DNA of 64,000 nucleotides, from positions 310,001 to 374,000 of the forward strand of contig CAVPDG010000024.1 in the NCBI GenBank assembly GCA_963702535.1, written 5' to 3'. Shown piece after piece: positions 49,147 to 57,614 of this stretch (position 1 is the first letter of the stretch; each line of letters starts with the position of its first letter). The notes under the pieces were generated by a model. The model saw nothing but the letters and a program-made list of their open reading frames with translations. It made no database searches and had not been told where the DNA came from. This DNA comes from CAVPDG01 sp963702535 (GTDB lineage Bacteria > Chloroflexota > Anaerolineae > Anaerolineales > UBA4823). The position numbers and the translations under genes were made by a program.

Positions 49147-49558
49147 ATGTCAACGGAAACTAATAAAGCACTTGTGCGCCGCTATCGTGCAATCCATAAC
49201 ACGAACAAGCTGGACGCTCTGGATGAGATCGTGGCAAAAGACCTCGTCAGCCACAATAGCCTGCCGGGGCTGCCACCAGGCCTAGAGGGGGGTAAAATGG
49301 CGCATTTCGGCTTCCTCGAATCCTTCCCCGACCTTCAAACTACTACGGAGGATTTTAATCGCTGAAGGCGATAAAGTGGTCGAGCGTTACACAGCCCGCG
49401 GCACGAATAAAGGCTCCTTCATGGGCGCGCCGCCCACCGGCAAGAAATTCGAGACCGAGTTGATGTCGATCTACCGTATCGCGGATGGGAAGATCGTGGA
49501 GCATTGGGGGGAGAACGATGCCACGGGATTGATGATGCAGCTCGGGCTGATGCAGTAG
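49147..49558 (+). CDS. SnoaL-like (NTF2-fold) protein, frameshifted
   Basis: It starts MSTETNKALVRRYRAIHNTN, then LVSHNSLPGLPPGLEGGKMA and FLESFPDLQTTTED. A frame change near 49358 leads to IAEGDKVVERYTARGTNKGS and FMGAPPTGKKFETELMSIYR with DGKIVEHWGENDATGLMMQL, the SnoaL polyketide-cyclase-like fold. About 136 residues. Small cytoplasmic protein of unknown substrate, often induced in stress. A start at 49147 was chosen because a good SD-like GGAGG lies before it. Confidence 0.85.
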
Positions 49559-49613
49559 CCAGTCTGACAAGCAAACGCTCCAGCTTTAAACTCATTTAAA
49601 TTCCGAAAAAGGT

Positions 49614-49640
49614 CCCCCTCTCCGTTCAGTGGAGAGGGGG
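49614..49640 (+). terminator. Terminator after the SnoaL-like gene
   Basis: CCCCCTCTCC (49614-49623) pairs with GGAGAGGGGG (49631-49640), followed by TAAACTTTAT. The stem is strong, the T-run poor. The CCCTCTCC core also resembles the repeat arms seen around the DUF559 element at 63077-63584. Confidence 0.6.
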
Positions 49641-49718
49641 TAAACTTTATATTGTTGGGCGGATACCTGGGCTTGCGTCAACCGCTTTTCAAAAAAATAA
49701 CGCCTGAGAGGAGGAATT

Positions 49719-50499
49719 ATGGCAGCTCCTGTTGGCTTCAACCTGGATGGCAAAGTAGCGCTGGTTACGGGGGCTTCGCGCGGCATCGGGCTGGCGATTG
49801 CCGCGGCATATGCTGCGGCGGGGGTTAAAGTGGTGATCTCCAGCCGCAAGCAGGAGGCGCTGGAGGCTGCGGCGCAGCAGATCCGCAGCGCAAGGCGGCG
49901 AGGCGTTGCCCGTGGCAGCCCATACCGGCGACCTGCAGGCTGTGCAGCGCCTGGTGGAGCGGGCGGTGGAGGCTTACGGCGGGGTGGATATCCTGGTCAA
50001 TAACGCGGCTACCAACCCGCATTTCGGTCCGCTGCTCACCGCCGAGGAGAGCCATTGGGCGAAGATACTGGACGTGAACGTCACCGGCTACTTCCGCACG
50101 ATCCAGGCTTGCGCCCCGCTCTTCAAGCAGCGCGGCGGGGGGTGCGTCATCAATATGGCTTCCGTGGCAGGGCGCGAGTACCAGCCCGGTATGGGCATTT
50201 ATAGCATCAGCAAGGCGGGGGTGATCATGCTCACCCAGGCGTTAGCCGTTGAGCTGGCTGCCGATGCCATCCGGGTCAATGCCATTGCCCCGGGGTTTGT
50301 AAAGACGCAATTCAGCCGTGTGCTGTGGGAGACGCCGGAGCTCTACGCTCGCATCCAGGCGCTGATCCCCATGGGACGCATCGCCCAGCCGGAGGAGCTT
50401 ACCGGGCTGGCGCTTTACCTGGCTTCGGACCTCGCCAGCTTCACCACCGGGGCGGTATTCACTGTGGATGGCGGGCAACTAGCAGGGAGGGGTGTGTAG
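49719..50499 (+). CDS. Short-chain dehydrogenase/reductase, one frameshift
   Basis: A GAGGAGG site precedes MAAPVGFNLDGKVALVTGAS with RGIGLA, the TGxxxGIG NAD(P) motif. A frame change near 49890 joins EALPVAAHTGDLQAVQRLVE and DILVNNAATNPHFG (NNAA). The catalytic Ser is in INMASVAGRE, and Tyr-Lys in GIYSISKAG. The C-terminus is FTTGAVFTVDGGQLAG. About 260 residues, classical SDR. The substrate is unknown. A terminator follows at 50558-50585. Confidence 0.9.
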
Positions 50500-50557
50500 C
50501 CAGCAGAACACGTTGCAAGCCGCGCTTGACGATCCATGGTTTCATGGATAGAATTGT

Positions 50558-50585
50558 AAACACCTGAGTATATGTTCAGGTGTTT
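50558..50585 (+). terminator. Intrinsic terminator after the SDR gene
   Basis: AAACACCTGA (50558-50567) pairs with TCAGGTGTTT (50576-50585), followed by CAATTTT. Confidence 0.78.
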
Positions 50586-50665
50586 CAATTTTCTGACATG
50601 GATGGGTTGCCTGGGTACCGGATCGCTGTACCGTCCGTCCGGCGCTGGCTCATCCGGGAGCACTT

Positions 50666-51406
50666 ATGGGACCGCAAATCGAATCTTTTGATGCCGATGC
50701 GTTGCTGCATCATAGCCGCCACGATCCTCACAACCGCGCCTGGGCGCTCTCCGACGTGATCCTGGGCGGGCAGGATGGGCTGGTCAACGTGCTGGGGGTT
50801 ATCCTGGGCGTGGCGGCGGCGACCAGCGACCCGCACCTCGTGCTCGTCGCCGGGCTGTCAGCCACCTTCGCCGAATCGGTGTCGATGGGCGCGGTGGCGT
50901 ATACGTCCACGCTGGCAGATGCAGATTTTTATGAAAGCGAGCGGGAGCGCGAGTATCGCCATATCCACCACATCCCCGAGCTGGAAAGAGACGAAATCCG
51001 CTCTATCTACAAGGAGAAGGGCTTCCGCGGCGAGCTGCTCGATCGGATTGTGGACACCATCACCGCTAACAAAGAGGTGTGGGTGGCGGTGATGATGGCG
51101 GAGGAGCACCAGCTCTCACCGGTGGACAGGGGGCACGCGTTGAAGGCAGCGATTGTGGTGGGCATCTCAGCTATTGTGGGCTCATTGATCCCCTTGCTGC
51201 CCTTCTTATTCCTGCCCGTCGTGCCCAGTATGCTGGTTTCAGTGGCGATCACTGCTGTGGTTCTGTTCCTGGCGGGGGCGTACAAGGCGCGCATGACGGT
51301 CGGTCGCCCGATGAGAAGCGGGGCGGAGATGGCGGTGATTGGAACGCTCAGCGCGCTGGTGGGCTACGCCGTCGGCGTGCTGCTGAGGACGCCCGTGACG
51401 CCTTAG
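50666..51406 (+). CDS. VIT1/CCC1-family iron/manganese transporter
   Basis: The intact 246-residue protein has HNRAWALSDVILGGQDGLVN and VAGLSATFAESVSMGAVAYT, the conserved first two membrane helices (with DG and the M/S/E-G motif). Acidic cytoplasmic helices follow (EREREYRHIHHIPELERDEI, which in VIT proteins binds metal). Three more membrane segments end the protein. The family exports Fe2+ or Mn2+ from the cytoplasm. The start is at 50666 (ATG; the SD is weak). A strong terminator follows. Confidence 0.9.
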   Translation: MGPQIESFDADALLHHSRHDPHNRAWALSDVILGGQDGLVNVLGVILGVAAATSDPHLVLVAGLSATFAESVSMGAVAYTSTLADADFYESEREREYRHIHHIPELERDEIRSIYKEKGFRGELLDRIVDTITANKEVWVAVMMAEEHQLSPVDRGHALKAAIVVGISAIVGSLIPLLPFLFLPVVPSMLVSVAITAVVLFLAGAYKARMTVGRPMRSGAEMAVIGTLSALVGYAVGVLLRTPVTP

Positions 51407-51425
51407 ATGAAAGCCGGTCTATCCA

Positions 51426-51460
51426 AGATGCCGGTAAGATGCGCTTACCGGCATCTTTTT
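51426..51460 (+). terminator. Terminator between the convergent transporter and hydrolase genes
   Basis: AGATGCCGGTAAG (51426-51438) pairs with CTTACCGGCATCT (51444-51456), followed by TTTTT. The 13-bp stem is perfect; its 5' flank is purine-rich, so it may also act for the minus-strand gene. Confidence 0.9.
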
Positions 51461-52916
51461 ATTGCCCTTTGAGCCAGGCGGCAATATCGGCGACGACCTG
51501 CGGGTCGACATGCCCGAGGATCTCGTACTCGGCGGGGGTGGAAGCGCCCTGCCCGGCAATGAACAGGTGGTTCAGCTCCGGGTAGAGCTTGAAGACAGCA
51601 TTAGCTTTCCCCGCCAGGCCGGCTTTGAGGCTTTCAAAATCCAGGGTTGGAGACACCTGGTAGTCGCGCCCGCCCTGCAACACCAGGAGGGGCATAGCGA
51701 GGCTCTTTGCCGTTTCCGATGGCACGTAGCCTTGCAGATCGCGCATGTAGGCGGCGGGCATCCCCAACGGCAGTTCTTCCTGCGGCGTGCTGTCTGAAAG
51801 TTCCGGATCCTTGGCGTTAGCGACCTGGGTTTGTAGCGCCTGGAGCTGGGCGGTCTCCTGGCTATCCAGCTTGCCATCCAGATTGTAGATATAGTTCATC
51901 TGGTCCAGGACCAGGTCTTCCAGGGGGCGGTTCGGAGCCGCCAACATCACCAGCCCCGCCAGAGACGGGTCCTGCTGCCCGATGCGCGGAGCGAGCATTC
52001 CACCCAGGCTGTGACCCAGGACGTACACGCGCTGCGGGTCTACCTTGCCCGTCTGGCGCAAAAGCTGGGCTGCCAGCAGGGCGTCATCGATGGTCTCTTC
52101 CTGGACGGTGAGCGCATTGATCAGCTCGGGCGTGTACTGTTGGGCGTGGGCTTTGGTGCGCTTCTCGTAACGCAGGACGGCGATGCCCTGCGATGCCAGA
52201 CCCCAGGCCAGGTCCTTGAAGGGCTTGTTGGGACCGATAGTCTCATCCTGGTCGTTAGGTCCTGAGCCATGTACCAGCACGACTGCCGGGAAAGGTCCAT
52301 CGCCGGCTGGCATGCTGAGTGTGCCCGGCAGCGCCCACTCGCCGCTGCCCACGGTGACTTCGCTCTCGGTAAATTTGCCCGGATCGGCATAAGACGGCGC
52401 GCTATAGGCTGCCGGAGCCGGTTGTGAATCCTCGGCGGGCTTGAAGAACATGCCACTGATCTGACCCTTGTCGTTAAAGACCACCTGGATGACGATGGCG
52501 GCTTTCTCGAACTGGGTGGTCACATTGATGCGGGTGTAGCCCTGCGCCTGCTCCGAGCTTGCGTCGAGCTGTTGCTGGTAAGCGCCTGCCTGCCCGATGA
52601 GCTGCTCCCAGATCTGCTTCAGCGCCGGGGCTGGGGCAGCTTTGAGCATGGCATCATCGAAGCGAGCCGTGGCGGCTTCATACTCGCCGGCGGCGAGCTG
52701 GTTGATGAACTCTTGCGCCAGCAGGAAAAGGTCGGATTCGGCCGGTGAGGCGGTGGCTGCCGGTTCCGTTGCAGAAGGGGAAGTGCTGGTGGGTTGCGCT
52801 TCTGCCGGCGCCGAGGTCGGCGCCTCAACTGCGGGGGGTGGGGTGGTCTGCCTGGCGCAACCCGCCAGAAGGATGGACAACACCAAAAACAGAGTCAAGC
52901 TAAGTGTCTTATTCAT
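51459..52916 (-). CDS. Lipoprotein alpha/beta hydrolase with N-terminal DUF3887-like domain
   Basis: The 485-residue protein starts MNKTLSLTLFLVLSILLAGC, a lipoprotein signal, followed by a Ser/Thr/Pro/Ala linker. FDDAMLKAAPAPALKQIWEQ begins a DUF3887-like domain. The hydrolase domain has VVLVHGSGPNDQDETIGP (oxyanion), VYVLGHSLGGMLAPRI (nucleophile Ser), VLQGGRDYQVS (Asp) and LNHLFI (His), so all catalytic residues are present. It acts outside the membrane on an unknown ester or peptide. It is intact, in contrast to the pseudoenzyme at 20482-21726. Confidence 0.9.
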   Translation of the reverse strand: MNKTLSLTLFLVLSILLAGCARQTTPPPAVEAPTSAPAEAQPTSTSPSATEPAATASPAESDLFLLAQEFINQLAAGEYEAATARFDDAMLKAAPAPALKQIWEQLIGQAGAYQQQLDASSEQAQGYTRINVTTQFEKAAIVIQVVFNDKGQISGMFFKPAEDSQPAPAAYSAPSYADPGKFTESEVTVGSGEWALPGTLSMPAGDGPFPAVVLVHGSGPNDQDETIGPNKPFKDLAWGLASQGIAVLRYEKRTKAHAQQYTPELINALTVQEETIDDALLAAQLLRQTGKVDPQRVYVLGHSLGGMLAPRIGQQDPSLAGLVMLAAPNRPLEDLVLDQMNYIYNLDGKLDSQETAQLQALQTQVANAKDPELSDSTPQEELPLGMPAAYMRDLQGYVPSETAKSLAMPLLVLQGGRDYQVSPTLDFESLKAGLAGKANAVFKLYPELNHLFIAGQGASTPAEYEILGHVDPQVVADIAAWLKGQ

Positions 52917-53706
52917 TTTTTTCTCCTTGGGAGCGCTCGATGGCGCTGAATGCCACCAGGCGCTCCAGGTTTTCTACGATGGCGACGATGGTTTGCCAGT
53001 CGAAGGCGATGATATCCTGGGTGTGCGCCAGGTTGTTGCGCAGCCTTTCCAGGTTCTTGGTGACCTCATCCCCCCGGCGGCGGGAGAGGATGCCGGCCTG
53101 GCTGCGCAGGGACTCGTCGCGCACAACGATCTGGGCTTTATCGGAGAACTGCAGGCAATCCAGCAGGCGGGCATCCTGGCCCCGGCGTTGCCGCTCAGCT
53201 TGCAACTGGTGCGCTTTCTCCAGGCGGGCGGGGGAGAGGTAGCGCGCCCAGCTCTCATCGCTGAAGTTGGCTTCGATTAGGTGCAGGAAACGCATCTCGA
53301 GCACGGTGATCATGCCGAACAGCCACATGCGCACCGGCGGGTCCTGCAGGTCGGCGCGCGTGACCACACCGGCGACCGCGCCCAGCGAGCGCACGAAAAG
53401 GCGCGGGAAGCGATCCAGCTTGAGCACCACCTCGGTGATAGACGCCGAATTGGGGATCAGGTTATCTTCGTCGAAGGGATGCAAATAATCGCCGCAGGCG
53501 CCATCCCCCAGGTCCTGGTACTCCAGGTAGCCGCAGACAAAGCCGTCCTGGCGCACGCCAGCCACGGCGTGGCGCCCGAGGAGCATGCTGTGATGCGCCT
53601 GCACGGCGGGCGTAGCGGCGTCGAAGGAGGGCAGCGGCTCGGCGATATCACGCGCCGCCAGGCCGCGCAGGAAGGTTTTGTGGACGTCGTAGTAGGATGT
53701 GTTCAT
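52909..53706 (-). CDS. CBS-domain-like protein of unknown function
   Basis: The intact 265-residue protein has PLPSFDAATPAVQAHHSMLL, GVRQDGFVCGYLEYQDLGDG and RSLGAVAGVVTRADLQDP, a pair of CBS-like motifs. A helical C-terminal half contains KNLERLRNNLAHTQDIIAFD. Such halves are found in proteins that bind adenosyl ligands and form dimers; no catalytic motif is seen. Its end overlaps the start of the hydrolase by 8 nt, so the two are translationally coupled. Confidence 0.65.
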   Translation of the reverse strand: MNTSYYDVHKTFLRGLAARDIAEPLPSFDAATPAVQAHHSMLLGRHAVAGVRQDGFVCGYLEYQDLGDGACGDYLHPFDEDNLIPNSASITEVVLKLDRFPRLFVRSLGAVAGVVTRADLQDPPVRMWLFGMITVLEMRFLHLIEANFSDESWARYLSPARLEKAHQLQAERQRRGQDARLLDCLQFSDKAQIVVRDESLRSQAGILSRRRGDEVTKNLERLRNNLAHTQDIIAFDWQTIVAIVENLERLVAFSAIERSQGEKNE

Positions 53707-53769
53707 GGGGGTTTATTGTACCAGCAGGAACGGTGTGCCTCTATTATAATGATTTTGCGAGGTGACCGG

Positions 53770-54585
53770 ATGCTTTACGAGCTCAATCAGGATGAATATC
53801 ACAAGGTGGGGGTGATCTTTGATCGCTTGCCCAGGACGGCTGTGGCGGGAACGCTGGCGGGACTGACCCCGGGGCGGGTATTCGTCGACGATGCAGAAGT
53901 CCCCAGCGCGGCATTCATCTGGAACGACTACCGCTTCTCCTACCTGGCGGGCGAGGCGGTAAACGAGGGGTTCTTGCAGGAGCTTGTGCGCCTCCTGGAT
54001 ACCGAGCTGCTGCCCCAGGCGCGCGGCTCGCACGACCCGAGCGTGGCGCTGTATCCTGATTCTCCAGATTGGATCGATGCCCTCGAAGGGCGTTTGGGCG
54101 CCTACCACCCGTTGCGCCTGTTTCGCAGCCTGCACCGCTTCGATAGGCAGGCATTCGAGAAGCACGCCTGCTTTCTGGAGCCATTACCACCGGAGTACAC
54201 GCTGCTGCCCATCGATGCCGGGCTGTGCGAGCGCTTCTCGGACCTGGCTTTCGCTTACCAATTGTTGTGGGGAGGGACGCAATCCTTCCTGGCGCATGGC
54301 TTTGGATATTGCGTGCTTGTCGATGAGGAGCTGGCAAGCGCCTGCGATACCGCTTTTTGCGCCGCAGGTTGGGCGGAGATGGGCGTGGAGACCCGGGAGC
54401 CATACCGGCGGCAGGGATTGGCGCGGCAGGTGGCTACCGCGTTCATTTTAGAGAGCCTGCGGCGCGATCTGGAGCCAGCCTGGGAGTGCTGGTGGGAGAA
54501 TGAGCCTTCACGAAAGCTGGCTGAGCGCCTGGGCTTCCAGTGGCTGGAGGATTACCCGGTGCTACTCATCGACCTGGCAGGGTAA
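53770..54585 (+). CDS. GNAT-family acetyltransferase-like protein
   Basis: The 271-residue protein starts MLYELNQDEYHKVGVIFDRL. The C-terminal GNAT half has GFGYCVLVDEELASACDTAF, then GVETREPYRRQGLARQVATA (the R/QxxGxG/A acetyl-CoA loop) and WENEPSRKLAERLGFQW. It resembles the GNAT_acetyltr_2 family (PF12746-like). Substrate unknown; cytoplasmic. Its end overlaps the convergent PAP2 gene by 20 nt. Confidence 0.85.
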   Translation: MLYELNQDEYHKVGVIFDRLPRTAVAGTLAGLTPGRVFVDDAEVPSAAFIWNDYRFSYLAGEAVNEGFLQELVRLLDTELLPQARGSHDPSVALYPDSPDWIDALEGRLGAYHPLRLFRSLHRFDRQAFEKHACFLEPLPPEYTLLPIDAGLCERFSDLAFAYQLLWGGTQSFLAHGFGYCVLVDEELASACDTAFCAAGWAEMGVETREPYRRQGLARQVATAFILESLRRDLEPAWECWWENEPSRKLAERLGFQWLEDYPVLLIDLAG

Positions 54586-55456
54586 TTTTACCCCGCCGCT
54601 GCAAGTACTTGAGGGCGGCAAGCAGCGTGAAGAAGGTTACCAGGGCGTAGACAGTCCCGGCGAGCAGGTCGACCACGTAGTGGTGTCCCAGGTAGACGGT
54701 GGCAAAGCCCACGCAGAGCGGCAGGGCGAAGACCCAGGCAACTTTCTTTCCCCAGGTGAAGACGCAAAACAAAGCGATGTAGACGGGCCAAGCCATGTGA
54801 AGTGAAGGCATGGCGGCGGTGTGGTTGGGTCCCGCCCACTCCACAAGCGTGGGAAAGGCAAAGGTGCTCATATTGACCGGCTGGTCTGGCAGGTAGCCGT
54901 AGAGGGTTGCCCACCAGGGAGGCGCAGCCGGGTAGAGGATGTAGGTGAAAAAGCCGGCATAGCTGAGCGCGATCAGCCCAATCAGGAATGGATGGAAGTA
55001 GGATTTGTGGCGGTACCACAGGATGATGGCAAGCGAGACCGGGATGACAAAATGCGACATATACAGCATGCTGCAAACCGGTCCGATCAGCAGGTTCACC
55101 GGCTGGCTGGCGAGATGGGTTTGCAGGTAGTGCGCGGGGATCACGCCGCCGAAGAGGGCTTTTTCGTAACCGATCAGATCGGTGATGTGGATGCGCAGCG
55201 GGGTGAGGTTATCGGCAAAGCTGCGCAGCGCCTGGAAGCTGAAGAGCAGGATAAAGAACGGTAGCAGGTCTAAAGCCAGGCGGCGGTGCTGGGCGCGCCA
55301 GACCAGCATGGCGAGCGTCAATCCCAGGACGATCTCAACCGTGGGGAAGATACGGTAGTAGCTGTAGACCAGGCTCAACAACAGCAGGAAGCCAATCTGC
55401 AAGAGCAAGATGGCTTTCTGGTCGAACGGGCTGGAAAACTCCTCGTTGCGTTGCAT
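54566..55456 (-). CDS. PAP2-family phosphatase/phosphotransferase (inositolphosphotransferase-like)
   Basis: About 296 residues with six membrane segments. The phosphatase motif pieces are YPAAPPWWATLYGYLPD, AAMPSLHMAWPVYIALFCV (PSxHM) and VYLGHHYVVDLLAGTVYALV (H-D pair). I used the ATG at 55456; a longer frame begins at 55531. It resembles the Aur1/Ipt1-like inositol-phosphotransferases of Actinobacteria and Chloroflexota, which work at the outer membrane face. Intact. Confidence 0.85.
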   Translation of the reverse strand: MQRNEEFSSPFDQKAILLLQIGFLLLLSLVYSYYRIFPTVEIVLGLTLAMLVWRAQHRRLALDLLPFFILLFSFQALRSFADNLTPLRIHITDLIGYEKALFGGVIPAHYLQTHLASQPVNLLIGPVCSMLYMSHFVIPVSLAIILWYRHKSYFHPFLIGLIALSYAGFFTYILYPAAPPWWATLYGYLPDQPVNMSTFAFPTLVEWAGPNHTAAMPSLHMAWPVYIALFCVFTWGKKVAWVFALPLCVGFATVYLGHHYVVDLLAGTVYALVTFFTLLAALKYLQRRGKITLPGR

Positions 55457-55580
55457 CAGGATGGCGTGAGTCTCCAAATCTGGCGAATCCCCCTCAAGTA
55501 CAGCCCTAAAACAGGAGCTGTACACCTGCAATGAGGTTAACGACAGGCGGGCAGAATTATTACAACCGAGAGGCTATCGG

Positions 55581-56066
55581 CTAGTCTTTGAAACGGTCGT
55601 CGGATAGCGTGGAGCCGGCGTTACGGTCCAGCCCCTGCAGCCAGCCGAGGCGGTAATCCGCATGTTCATCGAAGCTGGGGATATAAGGCTTGATATCCAG
55701 CAGGGGGGTGCCGTCGAGGATGTCCAGCCCGTCAACGAAGAGCAGGCAACCATCGATGTGATCAAGCCGGATAACTGACAGTCCAATGGGGTTGGGGCGT
55801 ACGGGTGCGCGCGTGGCGAAGACGCCATGCGCTTTTGCATCCAGGAAGGGTGTGACCAGCAGGCGGGGCTTACCGGCTTTGTGCAGGTGGTAGAGCAAGA
55901 GGATGTGCGAGAAACCATCCAGGTCACACAGCCCCTCAACGTACTCGGGGAAGACCTCGATGGATCCCGGAGCGCTGAGCCCACCTCCCGGTTGGATAGG
56001 CATCTGCGCCAGGTCGGTGAAGGGGGAATGAATTACGCCAATTTGGGTGAACTCAATTTTCATCAT
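55581..56066 (-). CDS. TrmO-family tRNA N6-methyltransferase (UPF0066)
   Basis: The 161-residue protein has FTQIGVIHSPFTDLAQMPIQ, IEVFPEYVEGLCDLDGFSHI and GVFATRAPVRPNPIGLSVIR, the invariant TRxPxRPNPIG motif, then LDGTPLLDIKPYIPSFD. TrmO methylates t6A37 in tRNA-Thr in E. coli; the archaeal and Chloroflexota relatives may act on other tRNAs. Intact, located just downstream of a toxin/antitoxin pair. Confidence 0.88.
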   Translation of the reverse strand: MMKIEFTQIGVIHSPFTDLAQMPIQPGGGLSAPGSIEVFPEYVEGLCDLDGFSHILLLYHLHKAGKPRLLVTPFLDAKAHGVFATRAPVRPNPIGLSVIRLDHIDGCLLFVDGLDILDGTPLLDIKPYIPSFDEHADYRLGWLQGLDRNAGSTLSDDRFKD

Positions 56067-56069
56067 TTA

Positions 56070-56423
56070 TTACAGATCACGCGGTTCTATGACCAGCCGT
56101 ATTCCATCCAGTATCTGGCGGATACGCCTCTGCGTGAGTGAGCCGATGTACTCCACTAGCTGAGATCGATCTACAGTAAAAATCTGTGTCACCATTACGA
56201 CGCTTTGTTTCGGCAGATTAGCCTCGCCCTCATCCAGTAAAACGTTGCCGGGCACCTGGGCTCGGCGTAAATTTGAGGACAGCGAACAGACAACAACCGT
56301 GTTCAGGCGACTCTGGTTGAATATATTGTTCTGAATCACAACATGCGGATGGCGATAACCCGGCTCTGATGCGTTGGGCTCGCCGAGATCTATCCAGTAG
56401 ATGTCGCCCTGGTGGATCACCAT
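56070..56423 (-). CDS. MazF/PemK-type endoribonuclease toxin
   Basis: The 117-residue protein starts MVIHQGDIYWIDLGEPNASE, then RHPHVVIQNNIFNQSRLNTV and VMVTQIFTVDRSQLVEYIGS, the MazF fold with GDIYW, RP/HP-V-I and the T-Q residues of the active site. It cleaves mRNA at short motifs. The antitoxin gene overlaps its start by 7 nt. Intact. Confidence 0.9.
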   Translation of the reverse strand: MVIHQGDIYWIDLGEPNASEPGYRHPHVVIQNNIFNQSRLNTVVVCSLSSNLRRAQVPGNVLLDEGEANLPKQSVVMVTQIFTVDRSQLVEYIGSLTQRRIRQILDGIRLVIEPRDL

Positions 56424-56671
56424 TCACCCTGCAAAGCCCGGCGTTGAGTGCGCCGGATCTCCATCAGGCGAGCCTGCTCAGCCGGATCGATCTCGTCCTG
56501 CGTGGCAGCATTAATCTGCTCAAGGAGTCCCCGGTTGCGATAGCGGCGCAGGTAATCTTCCAATGCCAGCACAAACAGACGGCTGCGGGAGACGTTTAAT
56601 TCATCTGCTACAACCTCGGCTTGTTCGAAAAGCGTTTCGTCGATCGAGATAGCGGTCTTGATGGTGCTCAT
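56417..56671 (-). CDS. Ribbon-helix-helix antitoxin partner of the MazF-type toxin
   Basis: The 84-residue protein starts MSTIKTAISIDETLFEQAEV, a ribbon strand, and has ADELNVSRSRLFVLALEDYL, a typical MetJ/Arc-type ribbon-helix-helix. The Arg-rich C-terminus would wrap the toxin. It should bind its own promoter together with the toxin; the sequence upstream (56687-56720) is AT-rich with a TATACT-like box on the minus strand. Confidence 0.88.
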   Translation of the reverse strand: MSTIKTAISIDETLFEQAEVVADELNVSRSRLFVLALEDYLRRYRNRGLLEQINAATQDEIDPAEQARLMEIRRTQRRALQGEW

Positions 56672-56745
56672 CTTGTTATACCTCAATTCTAATTAGTATA
56701 ACAATTGGTAGTATATCTGTCAATACTTGCGTCCTGGATTAATCG

Positions 56746-57441
56746 TCACATGCCTCGCAACCGCGCCTGCTCCCGGTACTGGCAATAGGCGCAGCTCTCG
56801 GCGGGCGGCGGGGGCTGCGGGTCTTCCAGAACGGAAAGTATGTTATCGATAAAACCCAGGAACCACGCCTCGTCCTTGGGGCAATCGAGCCAGGTCGCCT
56901 GACCCAGGTAAGCCAGGCGGTCGACGGTATCGCCGCTCATCGCCACCGGCTCGACGCACAGCAAGCCCAGTTGGGAGACTGGCGCCAGGCGCAGGGCTTT
57001 CTCGGCGGGGTGCTCCAGTGCGTAGGCGTAGGCGTGCAGTTGGCGGCTGTAGAAGGGCACGTGCTCTTGGCGCGGCTCGCTGGTTTTGAAATCCACCACG
57101 CCGTAGGAGCCATCGGCGAACTCGATGACCGAGTCGAAGCGACCCTTGATGTAGGCGCTCTGCGGGTGCCCCGGCAGCAGGATGGGCTGCGAGACCACCC
57201 AGCGGTCGGCAAAGCGGATCATGCCGGGGGGCAGGTCGGGGGAGATGGCAGCCGCGGGCAGGTCGCCGAAGTAGCCTTTCATGAGCTGGTCGATGCGTGA
57301 GAAGATGCGCGGGAAAGCCGCGCTGGGTCGAGCGAAGCCGTGCACTACCTTGAGGTAAAAGCAGCGCGGGCACTCGTCCCACAGAAAGGTCAGGTCGGAG
57401 GGGGAGAGTTTCCAGGAGGTGGAGGAGGGAGGTGTGCGCAT
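56746..57441 (-). CDS. PD-(D/E)XK-superfamily nuclease (Cas4/RecB-like)
   Basis: The 231-residue protein has KLSPSDLTFLWDECPRCFYL near the N-terminus, then YIKGRFDSVIEFADGSYGVV and DFKTSEP (the D-(x)-E/DxK active site), then ESCAYCQYREQ at the end. The first CxxC-like and terminal cysteine pairs could hold an iron-sulphur cluster as in Cas4 and AddB. No CRISPR array or cas gene lies near it, so a DNA repair or phage-related role is more likely. Intact, divergent from the ALG10-like gene. Confidence 0.82.
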   Translation of the reverse strand: MRTPPSSTSWKLSPSDLTFLWDECPRCFYLKVVHGFARPSAAFPRIFSRIDQLMKGYFGDLPAAAISPDLPPGMIRFADRWVVSQPILLPGHPQSAYIKGRFDSVIEFADGSYGVVDFKTSEPRQEHVPFYSRQLHAYAYALEHPAEKALRLAPVSQLGLLCVEPVAMSGDTVDRLAYLGQATWLDCPKDEAWFLGFIDNILSVLEDPQPPPPAESCAYCQYREQARLRGM

Positions 57442-57614
57442 ATCAGCGGTAGATGGGCATAGGAAAATTCTTAGAACAATCATAATACAAATTGGATAAC
57501 CCACAACCAGAAGCGCTTCTTGCGGTTGGCAAGTCTGGCAAACCTGGCTCTTGAGGACTGGTAAATACCCAACCTGTTTGCAATTAACCGGATGTTGCAA
57601 TATACTGGCAGGGT

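Noticed and set aside
56746..57441. Cas4 of a CRISPR system
   Set aside because: No repeat-spacer array and no other cas gene is in the window; PD-(D/E)XK nucleases with Cys pairs also occur outside CRISPR loci.
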